From NCBI GenBank assembly GCA_963722905.1, contig CAVROT010000012.1, forward strand, positions 124,001-188,000: a stretch of 64,000 bases of DNA, read 5' to 3'. A model generated the notes under the pieces. It worked only from the letters and a program-made list of their open reading frames with translations. It did no database searches and was not told the origin of the DNA. This DNA comes from CAVROT01 sp963722905 (GTDB lineage: Bacteria; Pseudomonadota; Alphaproteobacteria; Rhodobacterales; Rhodobacteraceae). The first letter of the stretch is position 1; every line of letters starts with the position of its first letter. The translations under genes were made by a program, and so were the position numbers. Of this stretch, positions 53,706 to 63,653 are shown piece by piece.

Positions 53706-54698
53706 CTATCCTTGCGTGGCGCCGCCGAGGCGCGCGGTGTCGAACTGCGGAAGGCCCAGACCGTCGCGGTCCACCGGGGCGCAGGGGGCCGAGGTGCGCC
53801 GCGCGGTCCGCAGCCGGGCCGACCGCGCGCGGGGATTGGCCGCGACCTCGTCCGGCGTCGCGGAGACGGCGCGGCCGGGCCGGTCGAAGGCCGCCGCGCC
53901 GACGGTCTCTTCGGGGGCGTACCGGTTCGCCCGGCCGCCGGTGCCGGTGCGGTTCTGAAGGAACCGCTTCACCACCCGATCCTCCAGCGAATGGAACGCC
54001 ACCACGGCGAGAAGGCCGCCCGGACGCAGTGCCCGTTCGGCCGCCTCCAGCCCGGCGACGAGTTGGCCGAACTCGTCATTGACGGCGATCCGCAGCGCCT
54101 GGAACGTCCGGGTGGCCGGATGGCTCTGCCCCGGCCTGGCGGGCGGCAGGCATGTCTCGACGATCCCGGCCAGTTGCCGCGTGGTCCTGACCGGCGCGCG
54201 GTCGCGCGCGGCGACGATGGCGCGGGCGATACGGCGCGACGCCCGTTCCTCGCCGTAGCGGTAGAGGATGTCGGCCAGCACCGCCTCGTCCGCCGCGGCC
54301 ACGATGTCGGCGGCGTCCGGCCCATCGTTTCCCATGCGCATGTCCAATGGGCCGTCCCCGCGGAACGAGAAGCCCCGTTCGGCCCGGTCGAGCTGCATGG
54401 ACGAAACGCCGAGGTCCATCGCGACGCCGTCCACCGCACCGTCGGCGTGGCGGTCGAGCGCGTCGAACGTGCCCTCCACCAGGGTCAGCCGGTCGCCGTA
54501 GTCCGCCGCCCACTCTGCCGCCAGGTCGAAGACCGTCGGATCGCGGTCGATGGCCGTGACATGCGCCGCCCCCGCATCGAGCAGGCCGCGCGTATAGCCC
54601 CCTGCCCCGAAGGTCGCATCGACCCAGCGGCCGTTCACCGGGGCGGCGGCGGCCAGGATCGGCTTTAGTAGAACGGGAACGTGTGGGTGCGCGGACAC
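53706..54698 (-). CDS. rsmH: 16S rRNA (cytosine(1402)-N(4))-methyltransferase
   Basis: 330 residues. SAM-dependent methylation of C1402 in the ribosomal P site. PHVPVLLKPIL at the start, SAM loop DATFGAGGYTRGLL, LGVSSMQLDRAERGFSF, and VAFHSLEDRVVKRF are diagnostic. The start is a GTG at 54698, four bases after the mraZ stop. Encoded second in the dcw cluster as usual. Confidence 0.97.
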   Translation of the reverse strand: MSAHPHVPVLLKPILAAAAPVNGRWVDATFGAGGYTRGLLDAGAAHVTAIDRDPTVFDLAAEWAADYGDRLTLVEGTFDALDRHADGAVDGVAMDLGVSSMQLDRAERGFSFRGDGPLDMRMGNDGPDAADIVAAADEAVLADILYRYGEERASRRIARAIVAARDRAPVRTTRQLAGIVETCLPPARPGQSHPATRTFQALRIAVNDEFGQLVAGLEAAERALRPGGLLAVVAFHSLEDRVVKRFLQNRTGTGGRANRYAPEETVGAAAFDRPGRAVSATPDEVAANPRARSARLRTARRTSAPCAPVDRDGLGLPQFDTARLGGATQG

Positions 54699-54702
54699 CG
54701 GC

Positions 54703-55216
54703 TCAGTCCTCGTCGCCGTCGAGGTAGATGGCGGGATCGACAGTCGGATCGAAATCCTCCTCGGTCGTCGAGGCCGTCTGGATGGTCTCGTCGAAGGTTT
54801 CGGGATGCCAGAATCTCGAACGTGTCGCCGTTGCCGATGAAGAAGGCCTCGCCCGCAAGGCCCAGCTTGTTGCGCAGCTTGACGGGCAGGACGATGCGGC
54901 CCGTCTCGTCAACGGCGGTCGTGTAGGCCTGGCCGTTGTAGAGACGCTGCAGCGACCTGCGCTTGCCCGAAGCCCGCGGATACTTGAGGATCTTCCGGTC
55001 GACGCCGGCCATGGCCTGCACCGTGAAGCATTCGAAATAGTTCCGGGTCGCGCCGCCGTAGACCACGATGACGTTGGGACCGGCATCTGCGCCGCCGTCG
55101 GTGCGCGGCCAGTCCGGATCGCCGGCCTCCAGCACGCGGCGGAAGGGCGCCGGAATCGACACGCGGCCCTTGCCGTCGACCTTGGCGATAGCCTCTCCGC
55201 GGAAGATCGTCTGCAC
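54703..55216 (-). pseudogene. mraZ: mraZ, frameshifted by one extra base
   Basis: MraZ is the DNA-binding regulator at the head of dcw clusters; it has two AbrB-like halves, here KVDGKGRVSIPAPFR (12-26) and VDETGRIVLPVKLR (102-115), both intact. After codon 135 (ATT, 54814-54812) the family sequence continues in another frame as WHPETFDETIQTAS to the normal end at 54703. The total of 514 bases is one over a multiple of three, and removing one T of ATTC restores GDTFEIWHPET and a 170-residue protein. As read, the frame would run on to 54665 inside rsmH, giving a 183-residue product with a false C-terminus. Start: GTG 55216. A sequencing error cannot be excluded. Confidence 0.88.
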
Positions 55217-56375
55217 GGGCGCGCCCTTGTCCTGCTGCGTTCCGTGGCACCTGCCCGACGTGCGGGCGTCGCCGGCGTGAAACGGAAAACGGCGACCCGA
55301 ACTGCTGCCACTGTTCGGATCGCCGCCTTCATCCCGTTGCCGGGCCCCCCTTGCGGGGGCAAGCGACCGGACGCGGCATCGTTTCGGGGGGACACCTGAA
55401 CGTCACGGTCGATCTCTTGGTCGTCATAGAAAGTGCCTGATGAAAGCGTCTGCCTCGTCGTTTCTTGTTCTTCGGATCGTGTGCCCCGTCGGTTGATCCG
55501 CCGTGGGCCCTGCTCTTCGATGTACCGTGGATGCCATGGGAATAGATGGGAAGCAAGGGGATTGTTTGGTTCGAGCTGAATTGATCGGATGGAAGAGGCC
55601 GAGGATTTCACGCCCACTCGGTATAGGTTGCTGCACTGCGTTTCGCACAAGATACAGTGCAATAAGCCTGATATTGCGTTGAATACGGGGATACGATCTA
55701 CACCGAGGGACAGTTTCGAACATTCCTAAGCGTCAATATGTCCGGAGTGGCATGGGAATCTAAGACGGACGCTCTTATGGACCAGAACAGGGCGTGAACA
55801 ATCGTACCATGCGATCTCAGCGCCATCAGGGCGATGGAATGGCGACAGAACGGAGAGCCGCCGGCATGGGTGGACCGCTTACCGATCGGGCATAGCGGCG
55901 CGATCAGGATCAAATTACGGCGCCGGCGACGTTTGCGATTGCTGCATAGCAGCATTGTGCAGGTAGGCGTTGTGCATGTGCAGCAATACCCTAGGTATGG
56001 ACCAACGAACATCGGACAGGAGCAGGGACGCGCCCCGGCCCATGGACGCCGGTTGCATCCGGATCGACTGATCGGAACCGGCCGCGCCATGCGTTGTAAG
56101 CACTACCGCGCCTCTCCGGTCGGAGGCACGGCGACATGGACAAAGCCGACCGGAGGGCTTCCGGCGGACGCAGAGACACGGTGAGGCGGCGCGCGCCGAC
56201 GCATCACCGCATGCCGACAGGCGGCATGACGAACGACCCGAACGGCTTTCTCCTCCCTTTGAGCCGAGCGGTCACTGGCGGCGATACCAATCCTCCCTGG
56301 TATCGCCGCCATTTTATTGCAGCAGGACCACAGGGCCACCTGGCGCCGGGCAAACGACGCTCGGCTGGGCGACCG
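55217..56375. other. 1.16-kb low-G+C region without a convincing gene
   Basis: Lies between the divergent-facing ends: upstream of mraZ and downstream of the uvrD-family gene. Rows around 55621-55740 are only about 45-47% G+C, far below the rest of the window. Short frames exist on both strands but lack codon bias, ribosome sites or recognisable sequence. It must hold the dcw promoter (minus strand, nearer 55217-55500). A hairpin with a T-rich tail at 56277-56318 points to a plus-strand transcript. The common RNase P RNA motifs were not seen. Confidence 0.6.
56277..56318 (+). terminator. strong rho-independent terminator with no assigned gene
   Basis: Perfect 13-bp stem GGCGGCGATACCA, an eight-base loop, and then ATTTTATT. 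The T-rich tail is only on the plus-strand 3' side. The nearest annotated genes (mraZ and the helicase) are both on the minus strand, so the transcript it ends is unidentified. Confidence 0.75.
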
Positions 56376-58808
56376 TCAGAACGGTACGTCGCCCGCCTTC
56401 TCGGCCGCGACGACGAACTTGGCCACGACCTTCTTCGATCCCGCCTTGTCGAACGCGATCTCCAGCTTGTCGCCCTCGATCCCGATGACGGTGCCGTAAC
56501 CGAACTTGGTATGAAACACCCGGTCGCCGGCGGAATACGCGGCGACGGCGGTCGCATCGATCACCATGTCCCGCGCCTCGCGCGGTTGCGAGACGGGGCG
56601 CCGTGCGCTTCGGTCCTGAAGCCGCTTCCATCCGGGTGAGTTATAGACGTTCGCCCCAGCCGCGCGCTCGTGCAGGTCCGACTGCGCCGCCATCACGATT
56701 GACGGCGACGCGTTGGCGGCCATGCCCGCGGCACCGTAGCCTCCGCCATAGAGGCCGGGCGGCGTCAGGACATCGACATGCTCGGGCGGAAGCTCGTCGA
56801 TGAAGCGCGACGGTAGGGCCGACTGCCATTGTCCATAGACGCGCCGGTTGGCGGCAAAGCTGACCGTCGCCAGACGTTCGGCCCTGGTAAGCCCGACGTA
56901 GGCCAGCCGCCGCTCCTCCTCCAGGCCCTTCTGGCCGCTCTCGTCCATGCTGCGCTGGCTGGGGAAGAGGCCGTCCTCCCATCCCGGCAGGAACACCACG
57001 GGAAACTCCAGCCCCTTGGCCGCATGCAGGGTCATGACGCTGATCTTGGCGCCGTCCTGCCCCGTCTCGTTGTCCATGATCAGCGAAACGTGTTCGAGGA
57101 AACCCTGAAGGTTCTCGAACCCCTCCAGCGCCTTCACCAGTTCCTTGAGGTTCTCCAGACGCCCCGGCGCCTCGGGCGTCCTGTCGTTCTGCCAGAACGA
57201 GGTGTAGCCCAATTCGTCGAGGATGCGCTCGGCCAGCTCGATATGACCGATCTGGGCGCGCCGGACCTCGCCCGGCTGTGCGGGCTCGGCGGTCTCCGTG
57301 GCGCGCACCGCGTCGTGCCAGTGCCCGATGCCGTCGACCAGCTGCCGCAGGGCGACGGCCCCCTTGCCGCCCAGCCCCTTGTCCCGAAGCAGGATGCGGG
57401 CGCCATCGACCAGCCCGGTCCCGTTGCCGCGCGCGCATCGCTGGATCGCCTGCTGCGCCTTGTCGCCGAGGCCCCGCTTGGGCGTGTTCACGATCCTCTC
57501 GAAGGCGAGATCGTCCTCGGGCGATACGGCGAGCCGGAAATAGGCCATGGCATCGCGGATCTCCATCCGCTCGTAGAATCGGGGACCGCCGATGACGCGG
57601 TAGGGCAGACCGATGGTGAGGAACCGGTCCTCGAACGCGCGCATCTGGTGCGACGCCCGAACGAGGATGGCCATGTCGTCCAGCGACCGCGCGTCCTGCC
57701 CGCGGGTGCCGCGCTGGAGCGCCTCGGCCTCGTCGCCGATCCAGCGCGCCTCCTCGTCGCCGTCCCAGTGGCCGATCAGGCGCACCTTCTCGCCCTCGGT
57801 GAGGTCGGTGAAAAGCGTCTTGCCCAGCCGCCCCCGGTTCGCGTCGATCACGCCGGAGGCGGCGGCCAGGATATGGGGGGTCGAGCGGTAGTTCTGTTCG
57901 AGCCGCACCACCTTCGCGCCTGGAAAGTCCTTGTCGAACCGCAGGATGTTGCCCACCTCGGCGCCGCGCCAGCCGTAGATCGACTGGTCGTCGTCGCCGA
58001 CGCAGCAGATGTTGCGGTGCCCCTGCGCCAGCAGCCGCAGCCACAGGTACTGCGCGACGTTGGTGTCCTGATATTCGTCGACGAGGATGTACTTGAACCA
58101 CCTCTGGTACTGCGCCAGCACGTCCGGGTGCGCCTGGAAGATCTGCACCACGTGCAGCAGCAGGTCGCCGAAGTCGGTGGCGTTCAGCGTCAGGAGGCGC
58201 TGCTGGTAGTAGTCGTAGATCTCGGTCCCGCGATTGTTGTAGGCGCCCGCCTCGGCCGCGGGCACCTTCTGCGGCGTCATCGCGCGGTTCTTCCAGCCGT
58301 CGATCAGCCCCAGCATCTGACGGGCGGGCCAGCGTTTCTCGTCGATATCCTCGGCCGCGATGATCTGCTTGAGCAGGCGAAGCTGATCGTCGGTATCGAG
58401 AATGGTGAAGTTCGACTTCAGCCCCGCCAGCTCGGCGTGGCGGCGCAGGAGCTTGACGCAGATGGCGTGGAAGGTGCCCAGCCACGGCATACCCTCGACC
58501 GTCTGGCCCAGCAGGCGGCCGACGCGGTCCTTCATCTCGCGCGCGGCCTTGTTGGTGAAGGTGACGGCGAGGATTTCGTTGGGGCGGGCGCGGCCGGTCA
58601 TCATCAGATGCGCGATGCGGGCGGTCAGCGCCTTGGTCTTGCCGGTGCCGGCTCCGGCCAGCATCAGGACCGGCCCCTCCAAAGCCTCGACAGCGGCCCT
58701 CTGGGCCGGATTGAGGTCGTCCAGATAGGGCGCGGCCTGACCCGCCATCGCGCGAAGCGACAGCGGACCGAGGGGTTCGTCAGAACTCAGTCCGGCTCGA
58801 CATGACAT
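56376..58808 (-). CDS. uvrD: UvrD/PcrA-type ATP-dependent DNA helicase
   Basis: 810 residues. Superfamily 1A 3'-5' helicase for nucleotide-excision and mismatch repair. Motif Q LNPAQRAAV, Walker A AGAGTGKT (residues 51-58), Walker B ILVDEYQDTN, DDDQSIYGWRGA, VRLEQNYRST, and LTLHAAKGLEFP-like MTLHAAKGLEFPVVFL with VGLTRAER are in order. The C-terminal part ends in a Tudor-like domain (VFHTKFGYGTVIGIEGDKLEIAFD), split here as FHTKFGYGTV and KLEIAFD, which in this family binds RNA polymerase. Start at ATG 58808; ATG 58748 is also plausible. Confidence 0.95.
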   Translation of the reverse strand: MSCRAGLSSDEPLGPLSLRAMAGQAAPYLDDLNPAQRAAVEALEGPVLMLAGAGTGKTKALTARIAHLMMTGRARPNEILAVTFTNKAAREMKDRVGRLLGQTVEGMPWLGTFHAICVKLLRRHAELAGLKSNFTILDTDDQLRLLKQIIAAEDIDEKRWPARQMLGLIDGWKNRAMTPQKVPAAEAGAYNNRGTEIYDYYQQRLLTLNATDFGDLLLHVVQIFQAHPDVLAQYQRWFKYILVDEYQDTNVAQYLWLRLLAQGHRNICCVGDDDQSIYGWRGAEVGNILRFDKDFPGAKVVRLEQNYRSTPHILAAASGVIDANRGRLGKTLFTDLTEGEKVRLIGHWDGDEEARWIGDEAEALQRGTRGQDARSLDDMAILVRASHQMRAFEDRFLTIGLPYRVIGGPRFYERMEIRDAMAYFRLAVSPEDDLAFERIVNTPKRGLGDKAQQAIQRCARGNGTGLVDGARILLRDKGLGGKGAVALRQLVDGIGHWHDAVRATETAEPAQPGEVRRAQIGHIELAERILDELGYTSFWQNDRTPEAPGRLENLKELVKALEGFENLQGFLEHVSLIMDNETGQDGAKISVMTLHAAKGLEFPVVFLPGWEDGLFPSQRSMDESGQKGLEEERRLAYVGLTRAERLATVSFAANRRVYGQWQSALPSRFIDELPPEHVDVLTPPGLYGGGYGAAGMAANASPSIVMAAQSDLHERAAGANVYNSPGWKRLQDRSARRPVSQPREARDMVIDATAVAAYSAGDRVFHTKFGYGTVIGIEGDKLEIAFDKAGSKKVVAKFVVAAEKAGDVPF

Positions 58809-59089
58809 TCGGGGTTGCGCTCATGGCGCGATCCTAGCCGCCGCATCGCTGCATGGAAAGGCCGGGTTCACATTTCGTTCCGCCCGTCGTCCGGATGCCC
58901 TGCGGCAGAGGCAGGGGGTGCGGGTGGCTCGCCCATCCGGTCCTGCGTCCGGCGCCGGACGGGACCCCGCCGGGATGCGCCCCCCTATGCCGGGCCCGTT
59001 AACCTTGAGTCTAAACGTTTCGCTTAGCAGGATGTTAGATTTATTCTGCGAATCCTCGTTTCGACGCGGATGAGGAAGGTAGATCAGCG

Positions 59090-59737
59090 ATGTTTGCGAT
59101 CGAAGATTTCGGCGAGCTGCAGGCGAGGGTGGATGCGGTTCCTATCCCCATGTTCATTGCCGACCGCGATCCTGTCGCCAAAGCGTTCCGCCTGCTGTGT
59201 GTCAATGCCGCCCACGAAGTGCATACGGGAATCCGGACCGAGGCGGTGAAGGGCCTGCGACCCTTCGATCTGCTGCCCGCAGACCAGGCCGCTCAGGTAG
59301 AGGCGCGCTATGCAGCCTGCGCCGATTCTCTCCGGTCGACCGAATACATGGAGACGCTGACGATGAACGGTCAGGGCACTACCTGGCACACCACGCTCTA
59401 TCCGATCTGCATGCCGTGCGACTCCGTGCGGATCGTCGGGACCAGCGTGCCGCTCAGCCAGATCAGGGAGAACTGGGCACTTCAGGACACCGCCTATTTC
59501 GCCGCTCTGGCCCAGATGCAGCTGACCCGGGTCTCGGCCTTCGTGTCGCAGCTGGAGGACCGGCGCGATCTGCCGCCCGACGTCGCGGGCCACGCGATCG
59601 CGGTATCGGGCCTATGCCGCAGCCTGCATCAGGTATTGGAGGATATGCGGGCCTCCGGCGAACAGGCGCAAGGGTCCATTCGGCTTCACAGTCCCCCGCC
59701 CTGCCAGGGACAGTCGGCCGTTCGTATATCGTCCTGA
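59090..59737 (+). CDS. PAS-domain protein without recognised output domain
   Basis: 215 residues, cytoplasmic. The first about 130 residues look like a PAS fold: VDAVPIPMFIADRDP, RLLCVNAAHEVHTGIR, GLRPFDLLPADQAAQVEARY and YMETLTMNG, then a strand with WHTTLYPI. The remainder (LQDTAYFAALAQMQLTRVSAFVSQLED onward, in short: MQLTRVSAFVSQ) is helical and may dimerise or bind a partner; no kinase, GGDEF or HTH motif is seen. GGAAGGT lies upstream of the ATG. The 281-base upstream region includes GTTAACC and an adjacent GAGTC. pyc follows 137 bases downstream. Confidence 0.75.
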   Translation: MFAIEDFGELQARVDAVPIPMFIADRDPVAKAFRLLCVNAAHEVHTGIRTEAVKGLRPFDLLPADQAAQVEARYAACADSLRSTEYMETLTMNGQGTTWHTTLYPICMPCDSVRIVGTSVPLSQIRENWALQDTAYFAALAQMQLTRVSAFVSQLEDRRDLPPDVAGHAIAVSGLCRSLHQVLEDMRASGEQAQGSIRLHSPPPCQGQSAVRISS

Positions 59738-59874
59738 GCCCGCGCCGGAACCGAACCCCGGGCGCGGCCGGCGAAGCGGCGAGAGCGGGCCCTGACCGGA
59801 ATTCCTCTCGGGTCATGGACGCCCGGAAACTCCTGCCCTAGGTTTCATGCTGCGACTGCGAAAGGGCCGTGGCC

Positions 59875-62800
59875 ATGAAGACCTTCACCAAGATTCTCAT
59901 CGCGAACCGGGGCGAGATCGCGATCCGCGTGATGCGCGCCGCGAACGAGCTGGGCAAGCGGACGGTCGCCGTCTACGCCGAAGAGGACAAGTTGTCCCTG
60001 CACCGCTTCAAGGCGGACGAGGCCTACCGTATCGGCGAGGGGCTGGGCCCCGTCGCGGCCTATCTCTCCATCGACGAGATCGTCCGCGTCGCCCGCATGT
60101 GCGGCGCCGACGCCATCCACCCCGGCTACGGCCTGCTGTCGGAAAACCCCGAATTCGTCGACGCCTGCGACGCCGCCGGGATCCGTTTCATCGGCCCGAG
60201 GGCGCAGACCATGCGTCAGCTTGGCGACAAGGCCAGCGCACGCAAGATCGCGGTCGCTGCCGGCGTGCCGGTCATCCCGGCGACCGACGTGCTGGGCGAG
60301 GACATGGAGGCGACGCGCGCCCAGGCCGAGAAGATCGGCTATCCCCTGATGCTCAAGGCCAGCTGGGGCGGCGGCGGCCGCGGCATGCGGGCCATCGCCG
60401 GCCCGGACGAGCTGGCCGAGAAAGTGCGCGAGGGCCGGCGCGAGGCCGAGGCCGCCTTCGGCAACGGCGAGGGCTATCTGGAGAAGATGATCCTGCGCGC
60501 CCGCCACGTCGAGGTGCAGATCCTCGGCGACACGCAGGGCAACATCTATCACCTGTGGGAGCGCGACTGCTCGGTCCAGCGACGCAACCAGAAGGTCGTC
60601 GAACGCGCGCCCGCCCCCTACCTCTCGGGTGCCCAGCGCGAGAAGCTCTGCAACCTCGGCCGAAAGATCGCCGAGCACGTGGGCTACGAATGCGCCGGGA
60701 CGATCGAGTTCCTGATGGACATGGAGACGGGCGATTTCTTCTTCATCGAGGTGAACCCCCGCGTCCAGGTCGAACATACCGTGACCGAGGAGGTCACCGG
60801 CATCGACATCGTCCGCGCCCAGATCCTCATCGCCGAGGGCAAGTCGCTGATGGAGGCGACGGGCACGGCCAGCCAGTACGACGTGCAACTCGACGGCCAC
60901 GCGATCCAGTGCCGCATCACGACCGAGGATCCGACAAACAACTTCATCCCCGACTACGGCCGCATCACCACCTATCGCAGCGCCACCGGCATGGGCATCC
61001 GGCTGGACGGCGGCACCGCCTATTCGGGCGCCGTCATCACCCGCTACTACGACAGCCTGCTGGAAAAAGTCACCGCATGGGCCCCCACGCCGGAGGCCGC
61101 CATCGCCCGCATGGACCGTGCGCTGCGCGAGTTCCGCATCCGCGGCGTCAGCACCAACATCGCCTTTGTCGAGAACCTGCTCAAGCACCCGACATTCCTC
61201 AGCAACGAGTACCACACCAAGTTCATCGACGAGACGCCGCAGCTCTTCGACTTCGCCCCGCGCCGCGACCGCGCCACCAAGATTCTGCGCTACATCGCCG
61301 ACGTCACCGTCAACGGCCACCCCGAGACGGCCGGCCGCCCCCGCCCCCCCGCCGAGGCCCGCGAACCCCGCGCGCCGAAGTTGCGCACCGACGCGCCGAC
61401 GCCGGGCACCCGGCAGATCCTCGACCAGTTCGGCCCGCAGGCCGTCGCCGACTGGATGGCCGAGCAGCCGCACCTGCTGATCACCGACACGACGATGCGC
61501 GACGGCCACCAGTCGCTTCTGGCGACCCGGATGCGCTCGATCGACATGATCCGCGTCGCCCCCGCCTATGCCGCGAACCTGCCGCAGCTCTTCTCGATGG
61601 AATGCTGGGGCGGCGCCACCTTCGACGTCGCCTACCGCTTCCTGCAGGAATGTCCCTGGCAGCGGCTGCGCGACCTGCGCGCCGCGATGCCCAACCTGAT
61701 GACCCAGATGCTGCTGCGCGCCTCCAACGGCGTGGGCTACACCAACTATCCCGACAACGTCGTGCAGGGGTTCATCGCGCAGGCCGCCACGTCCGGCATC
61801 GACGTCTTCCGCGTCTTCGACAGCCTCAACTGGGTCGAGAACATGCGCGTCGCCATGGACGCCGTGATCGCGGCCGAGAAGCTGTGCGAGGGCACGATCT
61901 GCTACACCGGCAACCTGCGCGACCCCGACCGGTCAAAATACGACCTCGCCTACTACGTCGCGATGGGCAAGGATCTGAAGGCGGCGGGCGCCCATGTCCT
62001 GGGGCTCAAGGACATGGCGGGGCTGCTGCGCCCCGCGGCCGCGCGCATCCTCGTCAGGGCGCTGAAGGAGGAGGTGGGCCTGCCCATCCACCTCCACACC
62101 CACGACACCGCCGGGATCGCCTGCGCCACCATCCTCGCCGCGGCCGAGGTGGGGGTGGACGCCGTCGACTGCGCGATGGACGCGCTCAGCGGCAATACCA
62201 GCCAGGCGACGCTCGGCACCGTCGTCGAGGCATTGGCGCTGGACGACCGCGACACCGGGCTCGACATCGGGGCGATCCGCGAGATTTCGAACTACTGGGA
62301 GGCCGTGCGCGCCCATTACGCGGCGTTCGAGAGCGGGCTGCAGGCCCCCGCGTCCGAGGTCTACCTGCACGAGATGCCGGGCGGCCAGTTCACCAACCTC
62401 AAGGGGCAGGCGCGCTCCATGGGGCTCGAGGACCGCTGGCACGAGGTCGCGCAGACCTATGCCGATGTAAACGCCATGTTCGGAGACATCGTGAAGGTGA
62501 CGCCGTCGTCCAAGGTGGTGGGCGACATGGCGCTGATGATGGTCGCGCAGGGGCTGACGCGCGCGCAGGTCGAGGACCCGGAGGTGGACGTCTCCTTCCC
62601 TGACAGCGTGGTCGACATGATGCGCGGCGCGCTGGGCCAGCCGCCGGGCGGCTGGCCGCCCGCGATCCAGAAACGCATCCTGAAGGGCGAGAAACCGATG
62701 ACCGACCGCCCCGGTCGGCATCTCAAGCCGGTCGACGTCGAGGCGGCGCGTACCGCCGCGTCGAAGGCCGCGGGCGACGTCGCCATCGACGACGAGGATC

Positions 62801-63318
62801 TCTACGGCTACCTGATGTATCCCAAGGTCTTCGCCGACTACCGCCGCCGGAACGAGGAATACGGCCCGGTCCGCGCCCTGCCCACGCACACCTTCTTCTA
62901 CGGGATGGAGCCGGGCGAGCAGCTCTCGCCCGAGATCGACCCCGGCAAGACGCTGGAGATCCGCTGCCAGGCCATCGGCGAGACCGACGAGAACGGCGAG
63001 GCGCGGGTCTTCTTCGAGCTCAACGGCCAGCCCCGCGTCGTCCGCGTGCCCGACCGCCGGGCCAGCGGCGTCGCCGCCGCGCGCATGAAGGCCGAGCCCG
63101 GCAATCCCGCCCATGTCGGGGCGCCGATGCCAGGCGTGGTCGCGTCGGTCCACGTCGAGGCGGGGGCCAAGGTCAAGGAAGGCGACCTGCTGCTGACCAT
63201 CGAGGCCATGAAGATGGAGACCGGCCTGCATGCCGACCGTGCCGCGACGGTCAAGACGGTGCACGTAACCGCCGGCGCCCAGATCGATGCAAAGGACCTG
63301 CTCGTGGAACTCGGATAG
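59875..63318 (+). CDS. pyc: pyruvate carboxylase
   Basis: 1147 residues, single-chain form. Carboxylates pyruvate to oxaloacetate using biotin and ATP, refilling the TCA cycle. Order: biotin carboxylase (about 1-460; ILIANRGEIAIRVMRA, KASWGGGGRGM, FIEVNPRVQVEHTVTE), carboxyltransferase (about 530-830; metal ligand D538 in DTTMRDGHQS, LGLKDMAG with the lysine that is carbamylated, HLHTHDTAG), the tetramerisation/conserved region, and a biotinyl domain whose lysine is K1113 in EAMKMET. ATG 59875 has AAAGGG eight bases upstream; GTG 59869 is an alternative. Confidence 0.98.
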   Translation: MKTFTKILIANRGEIAIRVMRAANELGKRTVAVYAEEDKLSLHRFKADEAYRIGEGLGPVAAYLSIDEIVRVARMCGADAIHPGYGLLSENPEFVDACDAAGIRFIGPRAQTMRQLGDKASARKIAVAAGVPVIPATDVLGEDMEATRAQAEKIGYPLMLKASWGGGGRGMRAIAGPDELAEKVREGRREAEAAFGNGEGYLEKMILRARHVEVQILGDTQGNIYHLWERDCSVQRRNQKVVERAPAPYLSGAQREKLCNLGRKIAEHVGYECAGTIEFLMDMETGDFFFIEVNPRVQVEHTVTEEVTGIDIVRAQILIAEGKSLMEATGTASQYDVQLDGHAIQCRITTEDPTNNFIPDYGRITTYRSATGMGIRLDGGTAYSGAVITRYYDSLLEKVTAWAPTPEAAIARMDRALREFRIRGVSTNIAFVENLLKHPTFLSNEYHTKFIDETPQLFDFAPRRDRATKILRYIADVTVNGHPETAGRPRPPAEAREPRAPKLRTDAPTPGTRQILDQFGPQAVADWMAEQPHLLITDTTMRDGHQSLLATRMRSIDMIRVAPAYAANLPQLFSMECWGGATFDVAYRFLQECPWQRLRDLRAAMPNLMTQMLLRASNGVGYTNYPDNVVQGFIAQAATSGIDVFRVFDSLNWVENMRVAMDAVIAAEKLCEGTICYTGNLRDPDRSKYDLAYYVAMGKDLKAAGAHVLGLKDMAGLLRPAAARILVRALKEEVGLPIHLHTHDTAGIACATILAAAEVGVDAVDCAMDALSGNTSQATLGTVVEALALDDRDTGLDIGAIREISNYWEAVRAHYAAFESGLQAPASEVYLHEMPGGQFTNLKGQARSMGLEDRWHEVAQTYADVNAMFGDIVKVTPSSKVVGDMALMMVAQGLTRAQVEDPEVDVSFPDSVVDMMRGALGQPPGGWPPAIQKRILKGEKPMTDRPGRHLKPVDVEAARTAASKAAGDVAIDDEDLYGYLMYPKVFADYRRRNEEYGPVRALPTHTFFYGMEPGEQLSPEIDPGKTLEIRCQAIGETDENGEARVFFELNGQPRVVRVPDRRASGVAAARMKAEPGNPAHVGAPMPGVVASVHVEAGAKVKEGDLLLTIEAMKMETGLHADRAATVKTVHVTAGAQIDAKDLLVELG

Positions 63319-63653
63319 GTTCCTCTGGCAGCTGTCGAGAGACCGTTGCGGGCCGGGCAGTCGTTCCGTCGGCGCGGCTCCCGGAACGCGCTGCGATCGC
63401 AAGCGGATCAAGGTCGCCCGGCATTGCCCCGCTCCGCCGGACCGGGCCGTGCGGACCCGAAGGGTCAGGGATCACGGGCGGCCCGCGACTCGTTGGCAGT
63501 CCCAAGATCCGGCGCACCAGCCGCGAAGGCGCCCGCAGCCGAACATACCGGCCAGTGACGCGACGCCGCCCGCCCGCATGCCGCCGACCGCGGGCAAAAG
63601 CTTCCAATCTCCGCTTGCAGCCGCCAGCCGGCAGCGCTATCGACGCCTCGGAT
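63319..63653. other. 335-base gap between pyc and tRNA-Gly
   Basis: G+C rich, with no supported gene and no clear hairpin for pyc termination. The tRNA promoter presumably lies just upstream of 63654. Confidence 0.5.

Noticed and set aside
55217..56375. RNase P RNA or other housekeeping RNA upstream of mraZ
   Set aside because: No conserved RNase P, SRP or tmRNA core sequences were seen on either strand; left as an unidentified region.
56136..56639. Plus-strand open frame overlapping the terminator and the 3' end of the helicase gene
   Set aside because: It reads through a strong hairpin and then antisense to the conserved helicase C-terminus; no homology.
59845..61509. Long minus-strand open frame opposite the biotin carboxylase half of pyc
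   Set aside because: Mirror of conserved pyc codons; hydrophobic Val/Leu/Gly pattern is typical of antisense frames in G+C-rich genes.
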